In this document: one piece after another, positions 1 through 5,541 of the stretch
How positions within the stretch are numbered: the stretch's first letter is position 1
How the letters are laid out: each line of letters begins with the position of its first letter
Made by a program: the position numbers and the translations under genes
Assembly: GCA_002320665.1 (NCBI GenBank)
Contig: DCKO01000095.1
Span: 1 to 7,658, forward strand
Origin: Micavibrio sp. UBA1672
GTDB lineage: Bacteria; Pseudomonadota; Alphaproteobacteria; Micavibrionales; Micavibrionaceae
Direction of reading: 5' to 3'
Length of the DNA stretch: 7,658 bases
Notes under the pieces: model-generated
Seen by the model: only the letters and a program-made list of their open reading frames with translations
Told to the model about the DNA's origin: nothing
The model's database searches: none

Positions 1-675
1 ATTGAGCTTTGCGGGGGAACGCACGTTAAGAAAACAGGCGAGATCGAGAAATTCAAGATTATCTCGGAAAGCGCGTTGTCTGCTGGCATACGTCGTCTTG
101 AGGCTGTGACGGGCGTGCGCGTGGATGCGTATGAAGAAAGCCAGGCCAAGGCGCAGCAAGAAGTTCTTGATACTTTGATGGCGAAAAACAAGGCTTTGCG
201 TGAGGAGCTTTCTAAATTTGGCGGTGAGATTGATGATAACGTGCCGAGCGATCCGGCAGAGCTTGAGAAGCAAAACAAGAAGCTGGATAAGGAAATAGCC
301 GATCTTCGCCGTAAGCAGGGGGCGCAAGCTTCTGATGATGATATCAAGGATGTTGGCGGAGTGAAATTCGCTGGTCGTGTGCTTGAAGGGTTCCCGCCGA
401 AAGACCTTAAGCCTATGGCGGATGATCTCAAGGCCAAGCTGGGTTCGGGCGTGATTGTGCTCATCTCTACCGATGGCGGCAAGGCCTCTATTGTTGTCGG
501 CGTCACGGAAGATCTCACAGGGCGTTTTAGTGCGGTTGATTTGGTGCGTATCGGCTCGGAAGCTTTGGGCGGCAAGGGCGGCGGTGGTCGCCCCGATATG
601 GCGCAGGCCGGAGGACCAAATCCAGACGCCGCCAATGATGCGGTGAGCGCGATTGAGAAAGTCCTCGCAGGTTAA
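1..675 (+). CDS. alaS: Alanine--tRNA ligase, C-terminal part (5' end outside window)
   Basis: Alanyl-tRNA synthetase charges tRNA-Ala in the cytoplasm and edits mischarged Ser/Gly-tRNA-Ala. The frame is open from base 1, so only the last 224 residues are visible. Visible residues 4-8 are CGGTH, the end of the second additional (editing) domain; its Cys and His correspond to metal-binding editing residues (C666 and H670 in E. coli). TGEIEKFKI and SAGIRRLEAVTG follow, both typical of the family. A charged coiled coil spans about residues 40-105, then comes the DHHA1-like C-Ala domain (about 115-224), ending in the hallmark glycine-rich GGKGGGGRPDMAQAGG (190-205). An ATG within the frame at 178 and the TTG at 76 are internal codons, not starts. 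The TAA stop overlaps the stop of the convergent gene at 672. Identification is very secure; the catalytic domain cannot be assessed. Confidence 0.97.
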   Translation: MELCGGTHVKKTGEIEKFKIISESALSAGIRRLEAVTGVRVDAYEESQAKAQQEVLDTLMAKNKALREELSKFGGEIDDNVPSDPAELEKQNKKLDKEIADLRRKQGAQASDDDIKDVGGVKFAGRVLEGFPPKDLKPMADDLKAKLGSGVIVLISTDGGKASIVVGVTEDLTGRFSAVDLVRIGSEALGGKGGGGRPDMAQAGGPNPDAANDAVSAIEKVLAG

Positions 676-1040
676 ATTGCGACGACCTGAAAATCATCTT
701 CATAAACAATTTTACCGACATAATCTTGTTTGGTCACAATTATGTGGTGGCCATATTCCTCAAGTATGATTTTTAGTTCCCAGAATTTGCTGACCATTTC
801 TGTTGCTTCTGATTTTAACCAACTAATGCCATGCTTGTTTTTGTGATAGGTATTTTTGCCTTTTGCAAATTTTGTTGGAACAGGTAATTTGTCTCCAAAA
901 TAATTTAGTAATTCTTTGATTTTAGCACGTTGATAGTTTTCCGTATCTATGTCTTCTATCAAATCATAGGCGAGTGTGAACATACCAGTTGGTCTACCGG
1001 ATCGTGTGTCTCTTTTATCAATTTCAAACCGGATGTACAT
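672..1040 (-). CDS. Small conserved protein of unknown function (122 aa)
   Basis: I recognise the general look of this protein, a small soluble family seen in many proteobacteria, but know no function or name for it. It is 122 residues with no signal peptide or membrane segment. The N-terminus begins MYIRFEIDKRDTRSGRPTGMF, followed by a helical, acidic stretch (residues 24-50) and PVPTKF near residue 54. The centre holds a basic KGKNTYHKNKHGISWLK stretch, and the C-terminus is GKIVYEDDFQVVAI. An ATG start follows 26 bp after the stop of the upstream lyase-like gene, so the two are probably co-transcribed. No clear Shine-Dalgarno sequence precedes it, which fits translational coupling or weak expression. 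It is clearly more AT-rich than alaS. Its stop shares the TTAA at 672-675 with the alaS stop on the other strand. The reading frame is convincing; the function is open. Confidence 0.8.
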   Translation of the reverse strand: MYIRFEIDKRDTRSGRPTGMFTLAYDLIEDIDTENYQRAKIKELLNYFGDKLPVPTKFAKGKNTYHKNKHGISWLKSEATEMVSKFWELKIILEEYGHHIIVTKQDYVGKIVYEDDFQVVAI

Positions 1041-1066
1041 TTTGCATAGCTTTATGTCACAAAAAT

Positions 1067-1855
1067 CTATTTTTTTGAAGATAACTCAACATCTTTATAC
1101 TCAACGCAGATTTCCTCTTGTCCATGTGTCCAAGGGGTAGGTTTGTACACGCCGAGCTTGAGATAGGGCATTTTCTTATCATTATATCTGGTTGCGCCTT
1201 GGAATTCTTGCGGTTCACTATCTGCAAAATCCAACGTAATTTGCCCGTCTTTCTCATGGGATAGTATAGTTTCCAGATCAATATGATACCATTGATCATT
1301 GATGATTTCTTGCGGGGTGGGCAGGAGCTTTCGTCCCTTGATCGAATTGCCTTGTCCCAGACATGTGCCGTTCACTGTTTTTGACAGGGCTTGCTTGTCC
1401 CACCGGTTATAAATCGACATCGCTCCATTTTTTATGTCATAGGCAAAATTCGGACAGCGCCAGTCTTCGCCGTCATCCGGCAGGGCATGAATTTGCAAAA
1501 TGCCAAAGAATTGATCTGGATTGACTATATCGCCTGCTAGCCTAAAGGAAAAATCGACCTTATTGATCTGCGGTGCGGGTTCAAGGTTATGAACGGCAAT
1601 CTCGCAGCGTTTGGCTTGATCGGTTTTTTTTAGGCAGAATTTTAGTGTGTTATTTTCTGTGATTTCCAGAGTTTGTGGTTTGCACTCGATTTTTAAGCTC
1701 AAAGGGGAGACATCAAGATACGAGGCGATAGCTATGTGTCTGGATAAGCTATTATAGGCATATGCAATGCTTATGGCGACCAGAATGGCGGTGCAGCTTA
1801 TTAGTGTAATCAGGCTTTTTCTTGTGAAACGGAAAATCTTACGATTTTCTTTCAT
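1067..1855 (-). CDS. Membrane-anchored polysaccharide lyase-like protein
   Basis: A 262-residue protein with a basic N-terminus (KENRKIFRFTRKS) and one hydrophobic segment at about residues 14-34. It lacks an obvious signal-peptidase site, so I infer an inner-membrane anchor with the rest in the periplasm. The remainder resembles the jelly-roll heparin lyase I/glucuronan lyase-like domain (Pfam Polysacc_lyase type). ILQIHALPDDGEDWRCPNFA (119-138), a later W189 in a QWYHIDLE strand, and PYLKLGVYKPTPW (230-242) match the pattern of that family. H123, K233 and Y237 could be the catalytic set: the K-x3-Y spacing equals that of heparinase I Lys353/Tyr357. Six cysteines lie outside the anchor (58, 74, 84, 134, 165, 250), enough for three disulfides. 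The ATG is preceded by GGAGAGAGGA about 5 bases upstream, and a good promoter lies further up. The fold call is fairly likely; substrate and even activity are unknown. Confidence 0.7.
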   Translation of the reverse strand: MKENRKIFRFTRKSLITLISCTAILVAISIAYAYNSLSRHIAIASYLDVSPLSLKIECKPQTLEITENNTLKFCLKKTDQAKRCEIAVHNLEPAPQINKVDFSFRLAGDIVNPDQFFGILQIHALPDDGEDWRCPNFAYDIKNGAMSIYNRWDKQALSKTVNGTCLGQGNSIKGRKLLPTPQEIINDQWYHIDLETILSHEKDGQITLDFADSEPQEFQGATRYNDKKMPYLKLGVYKPTPWTHGQEEICVEYKDVELSSKK

Positions 1856-1890
1856 AGCGTCCTCTCTCCGTATTACGCTTGAGTTCTACT

Positions 1891-1918
1891 ATTATAGGTG
1901 GTTGGTGTATTTGTGAAA
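1891..1918 (-). promoter_or_regulatory. Candidate sigma-70 promoter for the lyase-like/122-aa pair
   Basis: Read on the minus strand, TTTCAC (1918-1913), a 16-base spacer, then a perfect TATAAT (1896-1891). A start near 1884-1885 would give a leader of about 30 bases that includes the GGAGAGAGGA ribosome site before the ATG at 1855. The -10 match and the position are good; the -35 box is only moderate. Confidence 0.5.
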
Positions 1919-1927
1919 GCAGAATTT

Positions 1928-1956
1928 TTGAGAAATTTAAGCAAGTTATTAAGAAT
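1928..1956 (+). promoter_or_regulatory. Weak candidate promoter for the AAA+ gene
   Basis: TTGAGA (1928-1933), a 17-base spacer and AAGAAT (1951-1956, four of six matches to TATAAT) lie in the divergent region upstream of the plus-strand gene. If used, the leader would be about 85 bases and would contain the palindrome at 2009-2022. Other AT-rich hexamers exist nearby, so this is only the best of several weak options. Confidence 0.25.
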
Positions 1957-2008
1957 TGAACATTAGGCTGGAGATCGTGCTTTTCTTGGGATAAGGTAAG
2001 CATCAGAG

Positions 2009-2022
2009 TTTTACGCGTAAAA
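2009..2022. promoter_or_regulatory. Perfect 14-bp palindrome, possible operator
   Basis: TTTTACGCGTAAAA is a perfect inverted repeat with no spacer, ending 25 bases before the ATG of the AAA+ gene. A spacerless dyad of this length is typical of a dimeric regulator site rather than an RNA hairpin, which could not form a tight loop. No regulator gene lies in the window, so the binding protein is unknown. It is also the only strong dyad in this 192-bp divergent region. Confidence 0.4.
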
Positions 2023-2047
2023 ACCTTAAGAGGCAGCCAGACATATC

Positions 2048-3328
2048 ATGACGGAAAAATGGGATTATCTTGTACCTGATGACAAATTTGAAGATCTAAT
2101 TAAAAATTACTGTACTGACTTTACGGCGAATGCGAAGGCAGGGCGTTATGGTCCGATTACAGGCCGTGATAAGGAAATTGCCGATTGTGTTTTGATTTTG
2201 CTGCAAAAGGGCCGTAAGAATGTGTGTTTCCTTGCGCCTGCCGGTGTGGGTAAAACGGCGGCTGTGGTTGGTTTGGCACAAAAAGTTGTGGCTGGGGATG
2301 TGCCTGATTATCTGAAAGATGCCCGTGTGATCGAGGTTGATTTGGCGCGTATGGCATCGGGAACATCATCCCGGGCTGAGTTTCAGGATCGTTTCTTGCC
2401 ATTATGTAAGGGGGCTGCGGAGCGTTATTTGAATCCTGATTTACCGCGTATGATTATATTTTTGGACGAGATCCACCAGATTATGCCCAATTGTGAGGGG
2501 AGCTCTTATGCAGGTTTGTCTGATACGATGAAGCCATATTTGACGGCTGGTGACTTGTTGGTGATCGGGGCGACGACATTGGACGAATTCAGAATGTATG
2601 TGGCGCAAGACCCTGCGATGGATCGTCGTTTCCAGAAAGTGTTCCTGAAGGTGCCGAATGTGGAAGAGACCTATGCGATTATGAAGGCGCTTCGTCCGGG
2701 ATTGGAAAAACACCATAGAATTACGATTTCAAATGAAGATTTGATGTTGATTGTGCGCCTGACCGAAGAGCATATGCGTCGCCGGAATCAGCCGGATAAA
2801 TCTATTATTACAGCGGATGCGGGGATGGCATATCACGTGATGTATCAAGGGATTGACCAGCCAATCTCAAAAGAGTCAATTTATTACATGGTTGCCCGTG
2901 AAACAGGTTTGAATGCAAAAGCTATGCATGATGAAAGGTTGGTTGAGGAAATTAAGGAGCAGGTTGCCAGATTAGAAGGTGAAATTGAAGTCAAGGAAGA
3001 AGAAACACCAAAACAGGCTTACGATCCTTCGTTGCAGGTTAAGGATGTCGAGATGGATAAGTCTTATCAGGCAGAACTTGCGCAAGAGCAAGCGGTGGCT
3101 GAAAAAGAGCTTAAGGAAGCAGAAGATAAACTAAAGGAAAAACTGGCGAATGCTGGTAATGCGGATGTTTCCCAAGAAGAACAGCTTGTAGAAAAGCTTG
3201 CGCAAAAGCTTGAAGAGAAAATGGAGCAGAAGATCGCCCAGAAGATGGGAGATGGGCAAGAGGGGCATCAAGCACAGCCTCAAGATGCTCAGCCGCCAGC
3301 AGAGCAGCAAGGCGGGAATAACCAGTAG
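2048..3328 (+). CDS. Orphan ClpB/ClpA NBD1-like AAA+ ATPase with charged coiled-coil tail
   Basis: A 426-residue cytoplasmic ATPase. Residues 20-300 align by eye with the first ATPase domain of ClpB/ClpA: PITGRDKEI (36-44), Walker A APAGVGKTA (63-71), Walker B MIIFLDEIHQI (135-145, D140/E141), sensor 1 IGATTLDEF (173-181), arginine fingers in DPAMDRRF (R193/R194), and PDKSI (249-253) in the lid. Clp proteins are usually 750-870 residues; here the N-terminal adaptor domain, the ClpB middle domain and the second ATPase domain are all missing. The pore-loop motif normally reading KYRGEF is SSRAEF (107-112), so the substrate-gripping tyrosine is Ser108. After residue 296 the protein becomes a charged coiled coil, a KΦxx tetrad repeat (383-402), and a Q/P/G-rich end. 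All ATP-hydrolysis residues appear intact, so I infer an active ATPase doing something other than classic threading. An AAGAGG lies 14 bases before the ATG, a long spacing. The substrate is unknown. Confidence 0.88.
   Translation: MTEKWDYLVPDDKFEDLIKNYCTDFTANAKAGRYGPITGRDKEIADCVLILLQKGRKNVCFLAPAGVGKTAAVVGLAQKVVAGDVPDYLKDARVIEVDLARMASGTSSRAEFQDRFLPLCKGAAERYLNPDLPRMIIFLDEIHQIMPNCEGSSYAGLSDTMKPYLTAGDLLVIGATTLDEFRMYVAQDPAMDRRFQKVFLKVPNVEETYAIMKALRPGLEKHHRITISNEDLMLIVRLTEEHMRRRNQPDKSIITADAGMAYHVMYQGIDQPISKESIYYMVARETGLNAKAMHDERLVEEIKEQVARLEGEIEVKEEETPKQAYDPSLQVKDVEMDKSYQAELAQEQAVAEKELKEAEDKLKEKLANAGNADVSQEEQLVEKLAQKLEEKMEQKIAQKMGDGQEGHQAQPQDAQPPAEQQGGNNQ
3194..3253 (+). repeat. Five 12-bp in-frame repeat units encoding K-Φ-x-x tetrads
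   Basis: Residues 383-402 of the AAA+ protein read KLAQ, KLEE, KMEQ, KIAQ, KMGD: five successive four-residue units, each starting Lys then Leu/Met/Ile. The DNA units are imperfect 12-mers beginning AAGCTT, AAGCTT, AAAATG, AAGATC, AAGATG. With L380 this gives a hydrophobic residue at every fourth position six times, which predicts an amphipathic helix with a lysine next to each hydrophobic residue. Confidence 0.7.
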
Positions 3329-3331
3329 CTA

Positions 3332-4336
3332 TTATTTATCGGCGCGGTAGATTTTAAAGCCTTGTCGTTCAGCTATTTTTTCAACGTGAAAGAATTCTTT
3401 ATTCAGGATTTCCTCATATGGCAGGTGCGCATTGGCAACCATCCAAAGAGAGCCTTTTCGTCTTAAAGACGCGGCGGCATTCTTTATAAAAGCTTGCCCT
3501 AAGGATATATCGGTTTTTTTGCCTTCATGGAAAGGCGGGTTCATAATCACGAAATCCAGTAATTTTTTAGGTTTGAAGGGTTTTGATAAATCTGTCCAGT
3601 GAAAAGAGGCTTTGTCTTTTATATTGGCTTCACAACATTTTACGGCGCGGTAGTCTGCGTCATGGCATTCTATATGTTTGATTTTGGGTGATTTTTCTAA
3701 GACGTGATGGGCTAAATACCCATAGCCACAGCCAAAATCTGTGCCATACCCTTTTATATCATCCGGTAGGGCTTTGCATAGAAGTCTGGAGCCTAAATCT
3801 TCCTTGTCCCAGCCATAGATGCCCGGCTGTGATATAAATTGTCCGTTTAAGATGCTCTGGGGTTGTCCGGCTTGTAGAGCTTTTGTGCATTGGTCTTCGT
3901 CGAAGCCATTGATATCTGCCCAAACGACGCGGCATTTATGTTTGCTTAGGTTTGCGGGGTCATGAAGGCCAAAGTTCTCGAATAGTTTTTTCAGCCTAGT
4001 ACCTCCGGCCTTATTATCGGCGGCACAAATGATTTGGCCGTTTTGTTTTAAGGCAAAAAGGGCGCTGGCCACTAGAAAGCGGGCTTCGGTGACATTTTTT
4101 GGGATCAGGATCAAGGCCAGATCATAATTGTTTTTTTCGAAAGTTAAGTCAGAGCTTGTAGAAATACCGTTTTTCTCAAGGTCTATTGCATAAGGTTTGA
4201 AAACTTGTCTGCAATCCCAGTCTCCGTTTTCCAATAGGGGATCGTGCACCGCGTTCAGGAACAGGATTTTTTTGCCCTCAAGCAATATAGAGCCCTTATG
4301 GACGGGAAGGAATAATGTTTTAAGTGCGTTATTCAT
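3332..4336 (-). CDS. rsmC: RsmC/RlmG-type rRNA (guanine-N2) methyltransferase
   Basis: A 334-residue SAM-dependent methyltransferase, probably making m2G in ribosomal RNA (RsmC modifies G1207 of 16S rRNA in E. coli, 343 residues). It shows the two-domain layout of the family: a degenerate N-terminal methyltransferase-like half (1-155), QPGIYGWDKEDLGSRLL (170-186), SAM-binding motif I DFGCGYGYLA (200-209), acidic D226/D228 at the next strand, and the catalytic NPPFHEG (266-272). LWMVANAHLPYE (297-308) and GFKIYRA (326-332) close the protein. I chose the ATG at 4336. A longer frame opens at 4411, but its extra 25 codons run through the serB terminator hairpin. The start has only a weak GGTGA 11 bases upstream and no clear promoter, so expression may rest on terminator read-through. 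It ends 3 bp from the AAA+ gene stop. The m2G family is secure; RsmC versus RlmG, and hence the exact target base, is less so. Confidence 0.85.
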   Translation of the reverse strand: MNNALKTLFLPVHKGSILLEGKKILFLNAVHDPLLENGDWDCRQVFKPYAIDLEKNGISTSSDLTFEKNNYDLALILIPKNVTEARFLVASALFALKQNGQIICAADNKAGGTRLKKLFENFGLHDPANLSKHKCRVVWADINGFDEDQCTKALQAGQPQSILNGQFISQPGIYGWDKEDLGSRLLCKALPDDIKGYGTDFGCGYGYLAHHVLEKSPKIKHIECHDADYRAVKCCEANIKDKASFHWTDLSKPFKPKKLLDFVIMNPPFHEGKKTDISLGQAFIKNAAASLRRKGSLWMVANAHLPYEEILNKEFFHVEKIAERQGFKIYRADK

Positions 4337-4363
4337 AGCGATATATATCACCGCTTTTTGTTC

Positions 4364-4398
4364 AAAAAACAAGACAGGAGCATAAAAATGCTCCTGTC
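4364..4398 (-). terminator. Intrinsic terminator of serB
   Basis: On the minus strand a perfect 10-bp stem GACAGGAGCA/TGCTCCTGTC (4398-4389 with 4382-4373) encloses a six-base loop and is followed at once by TTGTTTTTT (4372-4364). This is a textbook Rho-independent terminator about 85 bases beyond the serB stop. On the plus strand the stem is followed by a C-rich run, not T's, so it works in one direction only. The AT-rich stretch 4399-4482 between it and serB holds nothing else I can support. Confidence 0.88.
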
Positions 4399-4482
4399 CG
4401 TCTCCCCCCACACGTAATATTCTTTTTTACTGTAGTGCGATGCATCATAGTATAATTTTTATGGAAAATCAAATTTTATATG

Positions 4483-5388
4483 CTAAAGGCCTATCTGGAA
4501 CATTTTACGGCTATAGCCTTGTGCGTATAAAGCGGCTGTTAAATCACCGTAAAGTATGGCGTTTGAGACTTCTTTTTTGACGGCTTCTTTGGGCTTGTAG
4601 CCAATGCCCAGATCGGCAAGTTTCAGCATGGGAATATCATTGGCGCCATCACCGATGGTCATGCAATCGATTGCTTCAAGGCCTAGGTCACCCATATAAG
4701 ATTTCAGAAATTCGACTTTCGAGAATTTATCGAGGATAGGGTCTACAACTTTGCCTGTCAGTTTACCGTCTTCGACTTCCAGAGTATTACCATGATTAAA
4801 GTGAAAACCGCATTTTTCTGCGATGGCGTTTGTGAAGACTGTGAAGCCACCCGATACGAGAACACAAGTTGCGCCTTGCGCGCGCATGGTCTGGATGAAG
4901 GTCTGGGCACCTTTGCTGAGTTCTGTGTGCTCAAGTGTATCTTCAACATCGGCAAAGGGGAGGTCTTTTAGTAAGCCAACCCGCTCACGGATGGCGGCAT
5001 GAAAATCTAGTTCTCCATTCATGGCGCGAGCTGTAATCTCGGCGACTTGATCTTTAATGCCGACATGTCCGGCCATTTCATCCAGAGTTTCGCCTGTGAC
5101 GATGGTGCTGTCCATATCGGCCAGCAGGAGTTTTTTAGCGCGGTGTTCATTATGGGTGATAAAGAAATCAATTTTATCATTGGCCAAGAAATCACGTAAA
5201 TGCGCGACAAGAGAAAATTGTGCCTTATCCGAGATGCCTATATCGGCGGCTTTGTCCTTGTCCAACCATTTTACTTTGCCCTTATATGACATGTTATAGG
5301 CATCGATAATGGCCCCGATTTCTTTGAAATGTTTCGGCGTGACAGGGTTTTTTGTATCAGATGCCACTAGGGTCAGCACATAGCTCAT
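4483..5388 (-). CDS. serB: Phosphoserine phosphatase
   Basis: Catalyses the last step of serine synthesis, O-phosphoserine to serine, in the cytoplasm. The 301-residue protein has an ACT-like N-terminal domain (about 1-80) and a HAD phosphatase domain. Motif I is LLADMDSTIV (88-97; D91 nucleophile, D93 acid/base), followed by the substrate-side ETLDEMA (100-106). Motif II is VLVSGGFTVFT (176-186, S179). A lysine near 221-224 (LDKFSKVEFL) fits motif III, and motif IV is TIGDGANDIPML (244-255; D247, D251 for magnesium). The length fits proteobacterial SerB. The start is ATG at 5388, with only a weak purine stretch (GAGAAAA) as ribosome site. It is divergent from serC, the preceding enzyme in the pathway, across 153 bp, which suggests shared control. 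Its transcript ends at the hairpin at 4364-4398. Confidence 0.96.
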   Translation of the reverse strand: MSYVLTLVASDTKNPVTPKHFKEIGAIIDAYNMSYKGKVKWLDKDKAADIGISDKAQFSLVAHLRDFLANDKIDFFITHNEHRAKKLLLADMDSTIVTGETLDEMAGHVGIKDQVAEITARAMNGELDFHAAIRERVGLLKDLPFADVEDTLEHTELSKGAQTFIQTMRAQGATCVLVSGGFTVFTNAIAEKCGFHFNHGNTLEVEDGKLTGKVVDPILDKFSKVEFLKSYMGDLGLEAIDCMTIGDGANDIPMLKLADLGIGYKPKEAVKKEVSNAILYGDLTAALYAQGYSRKMFQIGL

Positions 5389-5437
5389 GGTTTTCTCGTC
5401 AGAAATTTATTTAAAAAACTTTTCTAAAAAAGACTTG

Positions 5438-5533
5438 CTTGGAACTAACAAATTTCCTAAGCCTTGGAAAGATAAAAGATCATATGTTCCCAAGGGTCAT
5501 AAGTCTAGTGTAACAGCCAAGGTTAAAAAAGGT
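5438..5533 (+). promoter_or_regulatory. Possible serC leader RNA with competing CTTGG/CCAAGG pairings
   Basis: Upstream of serC, CTTGGAA occurs at 5438-5444 and 5463-5469. TTCCTAAG (5454-5461), TTCCCAAGG (5487-5495) and CCAAGG (5517-5522) can pair with these copies. CCTTGG at 5462-5467 can pair either with CCAAGG at 5490-5495 (17-base loop, two further A-U pairs past one bulge) or with CCAAGG at 5517-5522. The second choice extends to eight pairs and reaches the bases just before the ribosome site AAAAAAGGTG. Such exclusive pairings are what a translational switch would show. A 'serC' RNA motif upstream of serC in Alphaproteobacteria is known; I could not match this region to its consensus, so the call is tentative. 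I saw no convincing -35/-10 for serC or serB here. Confidence 0.35.
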
Positions 5534-5541
5534 GTAAAACA

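Noticed and set aside
2157..2716. Minus-strand frames opposite the ATPase gene
   Set aside because: They are antisense to the Walker A, Walker B and sensor motifs and have no start signals of their own.
4439..4446. GATGCATC palindrome
   Set aside because: Eight bases with no repeat nearby and no gene start beside it; expected by chance.
4451..4456. TATAAT on the plus strand downstream of serB
   Set aside because: No acceptable -35 box lies 16-18 bases upstream, and a transcript would run antisense into serB. The sequence is simply AT-rich 3' flanking DNA.
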